From an uncultured Caulobacteraceae bacterium (lineage in GTDB: Bacteria > Pseudomonadota > Alphaproteobacteria > Caulobacterales > Caulobacteraceae), in assembly GCA_937952995.1 (NCBI GenBank), contig CALFYB010000393.1, positions 1-10,004 of the forward strand: a stretch of 10,004 bases of DNA. Reading direction: 5' to 3'. Below the pieces are notes generated by a model, which saw nothing but the letters and a program-made list of their open reading frames with translations, had not been told where the DNA came from and ran no database searches. Shown here one piece after another: positions 1 through 6,584 of the stretch. The position numbers and the translations under genes are program-made. Each line of letters starts with the position of its first letter. Positions within the stretch are counted from its first letter, which is position 1.

Positions 1-75
1 CCCCAGAGGGGGAAGATTTAGAACCCTTGGATCTTCCCCCTCTGGGGGAAGTGGCCCAAAGGGCCGAAGGGGGCC
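1..75. repeat. Intergenic hairpin element (inverted C-rich/G-rich repeats)
   Basis: Positions 1-17 and 31-47 form a perfect 17-bp inverted repeat around a 13-base loop. The right arm can instead fold locally: 33-40 pairs with 44-51 (CTTCCCCC, loop TCT, GGGGGAAG). It is followed by a second small hairpin at 53-65 (GGCCC, loop AAA, GGGCC) and then a G-rich stretch. The left arm is the reverse complement of the start of the right unit, so this looks like two copies of one element head to head, the left one cut by the window edge. Similar C-rich/G-rich intergenic hairpins are familiar from Caulobacterales genomes. It may act as a transcription terminator or RNA-stability element for the gene to the left, but there is no clear T-run. 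The structure is certain; the function is inferred. Confidence 0.7.
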
Positions 76-184
76 TTGTTGTAAGACCGTTCCCCCACAC
101 TTCCCCATCCAACCCATTGAACTTTTATGTTAGACTTGCGATCTAGAAGCAACCGTTGGGTTTCCGGCGGTTCTGGAGCAGACC

Positions 185-997
185 ATGTCCGACCTCGACC
201 AACTCGAAGCGCGCATTCGCACCTCGTCTATCAAGATCCACACGCAAGAGGATTTTGAGGGCATGAGGCGGGCTGGACGGCTGGGGGCTGAGTGCCTCGA
301 CATGCTGACCCCCTATGTGGTCGCGGGTGCTATGACCGACGAGCTTGACCGCCTAGCGCGCGAATTTGTGCTGGATCACGGTGCCCTGCCCGCGTGCCTG
401 TTTTATCGCGGCTATCCCAAGACCGTCTGTATTTCGCCCAACCACGTCGTCTGCCACGGCATTCCAGGGCCCAAGGCGCTGAAGGACGGCGATATCGTCA
501 ATATCGATGTGACTGTAATCATTGATGGCTGGCATGGCGATACGAGCCGCATGTACCCCATTGGCGACGTCGCTCCTCGCGCGCGCCGTCTGATCGACGT
601 GACCTATGAGGCTATGGACCGCGGTATGAAGGCGGTTAAGCCCGGCGCGCGTCTTGGCGATATTGGCTGGGCGATCCAGTCCTATGTCGAATCCATGCGC
701 TGTTCCGTCGTCCGCGACTTCTGCGGCCACGGCCTTGGCCAAGTGTTCCACGACAATCCCAACATCTTGCACTTCGGCCGCAAGGGTGAAGGCGATGTGC
801 TCAAACCCGGCATGTTCTTCACCATTGAACCCATGGTCAATCTGGGCAAGCCGCAGGTGAAAATGCTGGCCGATGGTTGGACGGCGGTCACCCGCGATAA
901 GTCCCTGTCGGCTCAGTGCGAACATTCTATCGGCGTGACCGAAGATGGCTACGAAGTCTTCACCGCCTCGCCCGCAGGCCTGTTCCGCCCCGCCTGA
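185..997 (+). CDS. map: Type I methionine aminopeptidase
   Basis: This cytoplasmic metalloprotease removes the N-terminal methionine from nascent proteins when the second residue is small. The 270-residue product is close to the usual length of the family (about 250-280) and has the full pita-bread fold signature. The five metal ligands are visible: D108 (in NIDVT), D119 (in GDTSRM), H182 (in CGHGLG), E215 (in TIEPMV) and E246 (in QCEHSIG). The substrate-contacting histidine is H91 (in VVCHGIP). The short N-terminal segment lacks the zinc-finger Cys cluster of eukaryotic type I enzymes, as expected for bacteria. The ATG start is supported by GGAG at 175-178, six bases upstream. radC follows on the same strand after about 260 bases; this gene order is common in alphaproteobacteria. 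Function is essentially certain. Confidence 0.97.
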   Translation: MSDLDQLEARIRTSSIKIHTQEDFEGMRRAGRLGAECLDMLTPYVVAGAMTDELDRLAREFVLDHGALPACLFYRGYPKTVCISPNHVVCHGIPGPKALKDGDIVNIDVTVIIDGWHGDTSRMYPIGDVAPRARRLIDVTYEAMDRGMKAVKPGARLGDIGWAIQSYVESMRCSVVRDFCGHGLGQVFHDNPNILHFGRKGEGDVLKPGMFFTIEPMVNLGKPQVKMLADGWTAVTRDKSLSAQCEHSIGVTEDGYEVFTASPAGLFRPA

Positions 998-1046
998 TGG
1001 TTTGAGGCCATCCGCGTCCTGCGAAAGGCTCAGCATGAGGATGAAT

Positions 1047-1105
1047 GGGGTGGGTTGATGCATCCCCCTCACCCAACCCCCTCCCCCAAAGCGGCGAGGG
1101 CTTTC
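1047..1105. repeat. C-rich intergenic repeat downstream of map, possible weak terminator
   Basis: Just after map lies a G-rich segment (1047-1054) around the palindrome GATGCATC (1057-1064), then a C-rich run reading CCCCTCACCCAACCCCCTCC. CCCTC at 1079-1083 can pair with GAGGG at 1096-1100, followed by CTTTCT. This C-rich/GAGGG pattern resembles a repeat found between genes in many proteobacteria. It could end map transcription, but the stem is short and imperfect and the T-run is poor, so the terminator role is a weak inference. The rest of the 998-1255 gap is AT-richer (about 1137-1195) and probably carries the radC promoter, although I cannot assign clear -35/-10 boxes. Confidence 0.4.
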
Positions 1106-1255
1106 TATTCTTGCTCTCAATCATCCCCGCGCGCAGATAAAAGCAATTTAAGACTGTTTTTATAGATACGCGATTTTAGATCATGACGATCATTGAGGAC
1201 CGGTCTATCCTGCAAACCATCGCGGGACCGCTGAGCCTCAAGTCGGATCAAATCC

Positions 1256-1966
1256 ATGCAACATGACGAACAGGGATTTGAGGATGCAGCTCTTGCCAAT
1301 GACCTGTCAGGTCACCGTGATCGTCTGCGTCTGAGAGCACGCAAGGGCGGGCTCGAGGCGCTGCCAGATTATGAGGTGCTCGAGCTCTACCTCTTTCGCA
1401 CCTTTCCTCGCGGAGACGTTAAACCCCGAGCCAAAGCTCTACTGACCCGATTTGGCGACATGGCCGGTATCTTTGGCGCTTCGCTCGACGAGCTTCAGAG
1501 CGTGCCGGGCATTGGCGAGGCGGCCGCTCTGGACCTCAAACTGATGCAGGAGGGAGCCCTGCGCCAGATGAGGGCGGGTCTTCGCAAGCGCACGGTTATC
1601 TCATCTTGGACGGCCCTATTGGGCTATGTGCGGGTGATGTTGGCCAGCGAGGCACGTGAACAGTTCCGGGTCCTATTCCTCGACAAGAAGAACCAGCTGA
1701 TCGCCGATGAACAGCTCGGCCAAGGTACGGTGGACCATGCACCGGTCTATCCGCGAGAAGTGATGCGCCGTGCGTTGGAACTGTCGGCCTCGTCAATCAT
1801 CCTGGTCCACAATCACCCCTCAGGCGATCCCAGTCCGTCGGGGGCCGATGTCGACATGACCAAGCAGATCATCGAGGCCGGACGAACCCTTCGCATCAGC
1901 GTCCATGACCATCTGGTCGTCGGCCGAGACGGCGTGGCCAGCTTCAAGGCGTTGGGCTTAATGTGA
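1256..1966 (+). CDS. radC: RadC family protein (UPF0758, JAB/MPN+ domain)
   Basis: The 236-residue product has the standard two-part RadC architecture. The N-terminal part (about 20-110) is helical and contains a helix-hairpin-helix-like segment, SVPGIGEAAA (82-91), suited to DNA contact. The C-terminal part (about 112-236) is a JAB/MPN+ metalloprotease-like domain with the zinc motif HNHPSGDPSPSGADVD, in which H185, H187, S195 and D198 fit the JAMM pattern. The family was named for a DNA repair phenotype in E. coli that was later traced to another gene, so the true biochemical role is unsettled. The ATG at 1256 is the first in-frame start and gives the normal family length, but its Shine-Dalgarno is weak (GGAT around 1243). 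The gene ends 3 bases from the stop codon of the convergent histidine kinase gene. Confidence 0.95.
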   Translation: MQHDEQGFEDAALANDLSGHRDRLRLRARKGGLEALPDYEVLELYLFRTFPRGDVKPRAKALLTRFGDMAGIFGASLDELQSVPGIGEAAALDLKLMQEGALRQMRAGLRKRTVISSWTALLGYVRVMLASEAREQFRVLFLDKKNQLIADEQLGQGTVDHAPVYPREVMRRALELSASSIILVHNHPSGDPSPSGADVDMTKQIIEAGRTLRISVHDHLVVGRDGVASFKALGLM

Positions 1967-1969
1967 GCG

Positions 1970-3979
1970 CTATTGGTCGCCGCGCCGCGCCAGAAGGTCC
2001 ATAATCGCGCCCACTAGGCTTGATGGTGTAAAGGGCTTACCGATATGGCCATCCGCGCCGGATTCTGCGCCAAGTCTCTGATGCTCTGCCGCGACATTGG
2101 CGCTCAGGACCGTGATCAAAGTCGGCTCGCGGCCTTGCAGCTGCTCAAACTCTCTGATCCGCCGGATGGCCTCAAGCCCATCCATCACGGGCATCTGCAG
2201 GTCCATCAGTACCAGATCAAAAGCACCATTGATGAAGGCCTCAACCGCCTTGGCCCCATTATCAACGATGGTTAGGTCAACGCCCTGCGGCTCCAAAATG
2301 ATGGAAACTACCCGCTGGTTGGTTAAGTGATCTTCCGCCAAGAGAACCTTTAGGTCTGCAAGCGAAAGGGTCGGGACGACGTCCGGCTTGCGGATTTTGG
2401 CAGTCTTGACCCGCCGCAAGGGAATCGAAACCGTGAACTGGCTGCCCTGTCCTAAGCTTGACGAGGCCTCGATCTGACCGCCCATCAGCGTCGCTAGGGC
2501 AGAAGATATGGGCAAACCTAGGCCCGTGCCGCCATATTTACGGGTAAAACTAGCATCAGCCTGCTCGAACCGATCAAACAGCCGCGCCCGCGCCTGCTCG
2601 TCAAATCCAATGCCGGTATCGCTCACCCTAATGGTGAGGCAATGGCCAAAGCGCTCTGCCGGCACTTCGCTCAACGTCACGGAGAGGTCTATCGTCCCCT
2701 TCTCAGTGAACTTGACCGCATTGGACAGCAGGTTGGTCAAGATCTGATTGATGCGCAGGGCGTCACCCTCAAAGGTCTCATCCATCAAGCCTTCAAAGTG
2801 CACTTGAAAATCGATGCCCTTTTCACGAATGCGCACGGCCATCAGGTCTGCAACATTGCGCAAGCTTACAGAGGGCGTGAAGGAAGCGACCTCAAGCGTC
2901 AGTTGCCCAGCTTCAATCTTAGAAAAATCTAGAATGTCCGACAGGATCGCTTCCAATCCCTTAGCCGATTCCGAAACCAGATTGATCAAGTCCTGCTGAT
3001 GGGTGTTCAGAGCAGATTGCGCCAAGGCCCCTGCCACGCCCAAAATACCCGTCAAAGGGGTTCGAAGCTCGTGGCTCATATTGGCAAGAAAGGCCGACTT
3101 GGCCTGGTTGGCAGCTTCAGCCGCATCTAGGGCACGGCGCATCTCAATACGACTACGCTCGAGTTCCGCATTCTGCTTCAGCAATTGGCTCTCGAACCAC
3201 TTGCGGTCCGTAGTGTCGGACTGGACCGATATGTAGCGGTTAACAATACCGGCCTCGTCACGAATAGGCGTAATCGCAACCGCGACCCAATAGGGCTCGC
3301 CTGCCTTGGTGTAGTTGAGGAGCTCCTCTCGGATCGAACGATGGTCGACGATGGCGTCTCTAATGCGGGCGACGGCGCACTGATCCGTCTCGGGACCCTG
3401 CAACAGGGATCCTGGCTTATGCCCGATCATCTCATCTAAGCTAAAACCAGTCCGTTTGCTGAAGGCATCATTAACCCACTCAGTAAGTCCATCAGCATCC
3501 GTGATGACGACGAGATTATCCGTAGCGCTCGCCACCGCCGAAAGCTGCGCAACATCATCTTGAATACGCTTCTCTGCAGTAATGTCGTGCAAGACACCGA
3601 CAACGCCGCCATCGGGCAAAGGCGACAGGGCAATGGTAACCCACGCGATAGGGCCGCCCTTGGTCAATAGCCTCGCCCGACGAATGGTCTTTTGCCCTCC
3701 TGCGCTGACCATCTCCTGTCTGAGAAGGTCGGCGTCAGGGGCAAGGAAGTAGTCGAAAATCGGCTGACCAATTGAGGTGGTCGTGGCTTGCCCGCTGAGC
3801 CCGGACCAAGCCTCGTTCAGATAGACAATTGTCCCCGCAAAATCGACTTCGAACACCACCTCAGACAGCAGGTTGATTCGACGCTGCATACGGCTTTCCG
3901 CCGCTGCGAGGGCCTCGACAAGCCGAGAGGTTGCCTCGACATGGAGATCAATGGCCTTCGCGTCGTTAATCAGTTCCAT
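1970..3979 (-). CDS. Hybrid sensor histidine kinase (PAS-PAS-HisKA-HATPase-receiver)
   Basis: A 669-residue soluble hybrid kinase with no signal peptide or membrane segment, so the signal is probably cytoplasmic. Domain order: PAS 1 (about 33-135), PAS 2 with PAC (about 145-260), coiled-coil linker (about 262-292), HisKA with phosphoacceptor H303 in MSHELRTPL, and HATPase_c (about 400-522). The ATPase domain shows N416 and N420 in TNLLSNAVKF, D454 in SDTGIGF, and the G2 box GGTGLGL (483-489). The C-terminal receiver (about 543-665) has E549/D550, phosphoacceptor D593 in LMDLQMP, and K648 in GKPF. All catalytic residues are intact. PAS 2 resembles LOV domains (GFSLDEMIG, LLQGPETD) but lacks the photoactive cysteine. 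A histidine phosphotransfer protein or further regulator would be expected elsewhere. The ATG at 3979 has AAGGAA at 3993-3998 and GGATC at 3985-3989. It lies 26 bases after an isochorismatase-like gene on the same strand, probably in one operon. The signal is unknown. Confidence 0.93.
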   Translation of the reverse strand: MELINDAKAIDLHVEATSRLVEALAAAESRMQRRINLLSEVVFEVDFAGTIVYLNEAWSGLSGQATTTSIGQPIFDYFLAPDADLLRQEMVSAGGQKTIRRARLLTKGGPIAWVTIALSPLPDGGVVGVLHDITAEKRIQDDVAQLSAVASATDNLVVITDADGLTEWVNDAFSKRTGFSLDEMIGHKPGSLLQGPETDQCAVARIRDAIVDHRSIREELLNYTKAGEPYWVAVAITPIRDEAGIVNRYISVQSDTTDRKWFESQLLKQNAELERSRIEMRRALDAAEAANQAKSAFLANMSHELRTPLTGILGVAGALAQSALNTHQQDLINLVSESAKGLEAILSDILDFSKIEAGQLTLEVASFTPSVSLRNVADLMAVRIREKGIDFQVHFEGLMDETFEGDALRINQILTNLLSNAVKFTEKGTIDLSVTLSEVPAERFGHCLTIRVSDTGIGFDEQARARLFDRFEQADASFTRKYGGTGLGLPISSALATLMGGQIEASSSLGQGSQFTVSIPLRRVKTAKIRKPDVVPTLSLADLKVLLAEDHLTNQRVVSIILEPQGVDLTIVDNGAKAVEAFINGAFDLVLMDLQMPVMDGLEAIRRIREFEQLQGREPTLITVLSANVAAEHQRLGAESGADGHIGKPFTPSSLVGAIMDLLARRGDQ

Positions 3980-4005
3980 CGCCAGATCCGCGTTCCTTGG
4001 TGGCG

Positions 4006-4617
4006 TTAGGCGGCAGACGCTGTCAGTTCGGCCAACACCTCATCTGCCGTGGCGGCGCGCCCATAGAGTGGGAAAACGCTGCTACAGAAAAAGTCTTGCT
4101 CAACCTTGGTGCGCGATGAGGTGCAGTCAGAAAGGATCGTGACATTGTATCCCCGCTCATAGGCTGCGCGGCCCGTGGAATCGATACAGAGCGACGTCAC
4201 CATTCCCGCAACAAGGACATCTTTGATCTGGCGCTCTGCCAAGACCTGCTCAAGCGAGGTGTTGGAAAAGGCATTGAACCCGACCTTACCGGTCACATAG
4301 AGGATGCCATCGCCGAATTCATCCAATTGCGGGATATTCGCGGCACCAGACGAGCCAGCCTTAAAGGCCCCCGACTCCTTAATCGTGTTGAGAATTCCGA
4401 CCGGACTCGCAAGGGCACGATAGTCTGGGGTCAGAACGATGGGCGTTGAAACCACCGTAAGAGGTGATTTTGAAACTGACCTAATAAACCGCATTGATGT
4501 TTCGAGCACTCGATCGATACCCGTGGGATCCTCGACCACGCCTCTCAATATGCCATCATGTGCAAAATAGTCATTTTGGTAGCCAACAAGAATGAGCGCA
4601 GTTGAAGCGTAGTCCAC
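4006..4617 (-). CDS. Isochorismatase-like cysteine hydrolase, catalytic Asp replaced
   Basis: The product belongs to the isochorismatase-like cysteine hydrolase superfamily. Numbering from the preferred GTG start at 4617 (203 residues), the first strand reads ALILVGYQNDYF, the usual Lys is K111 in VTGKVGF, and the nucleophile is C144 in GMVTSLC, followed by the typical TGRAAYERGY helix. The family normally has a catalytic Asp in the first motif (D-x-Q-x-D-F); here that position is G12 (codon GGC at 4584-4582), while Q14, N15 and D16 remain. Members hydrolyse amides, nicotinamide or isochorismate; the substrate here cannot be told. A longer reading from GTG at 4644 (212 residues) is possible but has no Shine-Dalgarno. 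The stop lies 26 bases before the histidine kinase gene, suggesting co-transcription and perhaps a shared small-molecule signal. Family assignment is firm; activity is uncertain. Confidence 0.88.
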   Translation of the reverse strand: MDYASTALILVGYQNDYFAHDGILRGVVEDPTGIDRVLETSMRFIRSVSKSPLTVVSTPIVLTPDYRALASPVGILNTIKESGAFKAGSSGAANIPQLDEFGDGILYVTGKVGFNAFSNTSLEQVLAERQIKDVLVAGMVTSLCIDSTGRAAYERGYNVTILSDCTSSRTKVEQDFFCSSVFPLYGRAATADEVLAELTASAA

Positions 4618-4622
4618 GAGAT

Positions 4623-4627
4623 CCTCC
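4623..4627 (-). promoter_or_regulatory. Shine-Dalgarno that decides the start of the isochorismatase-like gene
   Basis: On the minus strand GGAGG (4627-4623) sits five bases before the GTG at 4617-4615. The upstream GTG at 4644 has no purine-rich ribosome binding site. This favours the 4617 start, which leaves the usual short N-terminus before the first beta strand of the fold. Confidence 0.65.
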
Positions 4628-4672
4628 GATATTTTCCAAGCCACAAGGATGCTCGGACGCCCAGAATGTCAA

Positions 4673-4701
4673 AATATATTTAAGAGATTTCGTCAGCTCA
4701 A
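4673..4701 (-). promoter_or_regulatory. Candidate promoter of the hydrolase / histidine kinase operon
   Basis: On the minus strand TTGAGC (4701-4696) and TATATT (4678-4673) are separated by exactly 17 bases, matching the sigma-70-type consensus at 4 of 6 and 5 of 6 positions. The surrounding stretch (about 4671-4712) is much more AT-rich than the rest of the window. Transcription would start near 4666, giving a leader of roughly 50 bases to the GTG at 4617. This is a consensus match only. Confidence 0.5.
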
Positions 4702-4750
4702 ATATAATAATGCGGGTGGTGGAACACGAAAATTGATCTCGCGCTCTAGT

Positions 4751-4776
4751 GTGCATACAAACCAATTGTATGGCAC
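4751..4776. repeat. Inverted repeat between the efflux gene and the hydrolase promoter
   Basis: CATACAA (4754-4760) and TTGTATG (4766-4772) form a perfect 7-bp inverted repeat around ACCAA. With one bulged base (4773) the arms extend by GTG (4751-4753) and CAC (4774-4776). It lies 8 bases past the stop of the efflux gene and about 50 bases upstream of the hydrolase -35 box. No T-run follows on the minus strand, so a regulator binding site is as plausible as a terminator. Confidence 0.45.
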
Positions 4777-4783
4777 GGATGCG

Positions 4784-6385
4784 TCACCCCTCGGAGTTAG
4801 ACCCCGGCCCCCGGCCCGCTAAGCGGACGCCTGGGATGGTTAGGCTTAGCGTAAAGGCCAGAACCAGAACCAAAATGCCGACGGAAAACATGTTGTGGAT
4901 GGCCATGGTCAAGATGCGCTGCACCGTCTGATCAACGGCTGATGCGGCAGATGCACCGGCGGCACGTGTGGCGGCCAACCGTTCTAGATCTTCGAGTTTA
5001 AACGCCAAACTTCCAGATATGGCCTTGGCCGCGCTGGCTAAATTGGTCGTGAGCAAGGTGCCAAAGATGGCAACCCCTATGGTCGAACCAACCTGCCGAA
5101 AGAACTGGGAACTGGCGGTTGCGACGCCGATGTCTTGCGGTTTGACCGAATTTTGAATGGCCAGATTGAACAGGCTCTGGGTCGGACCAAGGCCCACCCC
5201 CATGATGAACACGCGCCAACTGACATCCCACAGCGGCCGCCCCGGCTGCGACTGCACCAACAAGAACAGGCCAAAAACCAGAATACAAAGACCCGTCAAC
5301 AGCACAGGCTTGAACAGGCCCGTTCGACTGACCATGCGCCCAGACACCACCGACGAGACAATCATGCCCAGCATCAAGGGCAACATCGCCACGCCGCTCT
5401 CTGACGGTTTTGCACCAAGGCCAAGCTGCAAATAGAGCGGCAAGAAAGACACCACGCCCATGAAGGCGACCGAAACCAGCAGCAGCGAGAAGTTCGCGCG
5501 CGTAAAGGTCGGATTTCGAAAGAGCCCCAAGGGTAAGATCGGATGGCTGGCGCGGGTCTCCGCAAACAAAAAGCCAGCGAGGCCCACCGCCGAAAGGGCC
5601 AACAGCTCCAAAATGCGCGGTGAGGTCCAAGCATAGTCCCGGCCGCCCCAACTCAGCGCCAATAGGAACGGAATGAAGGTCACGACGATGAGGGCTGCAC
5701 CGGCCCAATCGACCTTGCCCGGAACGCGGCGGGTCAGGACGGGCATCTTCACGATGATCATGAACAGGGCCAGCAGCGACAAAGGCAGGTTGATGTAGAA
5801 AATCAATCGCCAGCCCTCGAACGAGACCGGGCCGAGGTGAACCATCGGAACCTGGGTGAAAAACCCGCCTAAGACCGGACCGAGAATCGATGCCAAACCG
5901 AACACCCCGCCAAATAGACCGGCGAAACGGCCGCGCTCCCTTGGCGGGAACAGATCAGCAATGATCGTGAAGGCCGAAATCATCAGGGCACCGCCACCGA
6001 GGCCCTGTACGCCCCTAAAGGCGATCAGTTGAACCATGCCGCTGCCATCTTGGACGCCATGATTGAACTCTCCGGACATGCCGCAAAGCCAAGAGCCAAG
6101 GGTGAAGATGATCACCCCGGCAATCAGGATCGGCTTTCGGCCATAGATGTCTGAAAGCTTGCCATAGATCGGCACCATCACCGTTGACGACAAAAGATAG
6201 GCGGTCGTGACCCATGCATAGAGGTCCAACCCCTTCAATTGCATAGCGATACGCGGCATGGCGGTTGAGACGATGGTCTGGTCGAGGGCCGAAAGGAGCA
6301 ACACAATCATCAAGCCCGCCAGCGTGATCTTGCGTTCAGCACTGGTGAAAACTTGGGCTTCTGGAAGGGTTGAAACGTCGCTCAT
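4784..6385 (-). CDS. DHA2 family (EmrB/QacA-type, 14-TM) MFS drug efflux transporter
   Basis: The 533-residue, highly hydrophobic protein is an inner-membrane proton-coupled multidrug exporter of the major facilitator superfamily. DHA2 hallmarks are in order: motif D1 LDQTIVSTAMPRI (34-46, including the TM1 acidic residue D35), motif A GKLSDIYGRKP (75-85), motif B around R124 in RGVQGLGGG, antiporter motif C with GPVLGG (169-174), and WRLIFYINLP (192-201). Length and hydrophobic pattern fit 14 transmembrane segments. The loop between TM3 and TM4 (about 102-119, MSGEFNHGVQDGSGMVQ) looks about ten residues longer than in typical relatives. The ATG at 6385 is preceded by only a weak GAGAG (6395-6391). 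No EmrA-like adaptor or TetR/MarR regulator lies in the window, so the pump may work alone. The drug substrate cannot be predicted. Confidence 0.93.
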   Translation of the reverse strand: MSDVSTLPEAQVFTSAERKITLAGLMIVLLLSALDQTIVSTAMPRIAMQLKGLDLYAWVTTAYLLSSTVMVPIYGKLSDIYGRKPILIAGVIIFTLGSWLCGMSGEFNHGVQDGSGMVQLIAFRGVQGLGGGALMISAFTIIADLFPPRERGRFAGLFGGVFGLASILGPVLGGFFTQVPMVHLGPVSFEGWRLIFYINLPLSLLALFMIIVKMPVLTRRVPGKVDWAGAALIVVTFIPFLLALSWGGRDYAWTSPRILELLALSAVGLAGFLFAETRASHPILPLGLFRNPTFTRANFSLLLVSVAFMGVVSFLPLYLQLGLGAKPSESGVAMLPLMLGMIVSSVVSGRMVSRTGLFKPVLLTGLCILVFGLFLLVQSQPGRPLWDVSWRVFIMGVGLGPTQSLFNLAIQNSVKPQDIGVATASSQFFRQVGSTIGVAIFGTLLTTNLASAAKAISGSLAFKLEDLERLAATRAAGASAASAVDQTVQRILTMAIHNMFSVGILVLVLAFTLSLTIPGVRLAGRGPGSNSEG

Positions 6386-6584
6386 GAGGGCTCTCAGTAT
6401 GGACCTTCGAGGTCTAGGTAGTCCGAAACGGCCTCCTGCTTACAATATTATTGCAGTCAAAGCGCCAGATTATCTAGGTCTTAGACGCAATGGCTGCGGC
6501 TAGGCCTTGCCCTTTGCCCGCCATATTGGCACGACTGTCTCCACCAACCCTGCGCGACAGGCGTCCGGGCTGAGGAGTTCAAAG
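6386..6584. other. Divergent intergenic region with palindromes upstream of the efflux gene
   Basis: This 199-base region separates the minus-strand efflux gene from the plus-strand cysteine-rich protein gene and must carry promoters for both. It holds three short palindromes: GACCT-TCG-AGGTC at 6402-6414 (17 bases before the efflux ATG), CAATA-T-TATTG at 6443-6453, and AGAT-T-ATCT at 6467-6475. TCTAGG recurs at 6412-6417 and 6472-6477. TTGACT on the minus strand (6459-6454) could be a -35 box, but no convincing -10 sits at the right distance. I see no coding evidence in this gap. Confidence 0.45.
6572..6577 (+). promoter_or_regulatory. Shine-Dalgarno that decides the start of the cysteine-rich protein
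   Basis: GAGGAG lies seven bases before the ATG at 6585. It selects this start over an in-frame ATG at 6507, which would add 26 residues in front of a clear signal peptide. Confidence 0.75.

Noticed and set aside
353..1120. Open frame of 255 codons on the minus strand opposite map
   Set aside because: It is the antisense shadow of a certain map gene; the product has no recognisable domain and the length follows from GC-rich codon bias.
1183..1193. ATGA-CGA-TCAT inverted repeat upstream of radC as an SOS or operator site
   Set aside because: It does not match the alphaproteobacterial LexA pattern GTTC-N7-GTTC and is too short to stand out from chance.
3395..3425. Blue-light LOV photoreceptor in the histidine kinase
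   Set aside because: The cysteine of the NCRFLQ motif is absent (GHKPGSLLQG), so LOV adduct photochemistry is not expected.
4571..4765. Small minus-strand frame overlapping the start of the isochorismatase-like gene
   Set aside because: It covers the AT-rich promoter region and overlaps the hydrolase out of frame, with no ribosome binding site or recognisable motif.
4998..5708. Open frame of 236 codons inside the efflux gene on the same strand
   Set aside because: It is a different frame of a well-supported 14-TM transporter; the product is Gly/Arg/Trp-rich with no coherent domain.
6507..6584. Longer start for the cysteine-rich protein at ATG 6507
   Set aside because: It would put 26 non-hydrophobic residues before a complete signal peptide, and the ATG at 6585 has a strong GAGGAG.
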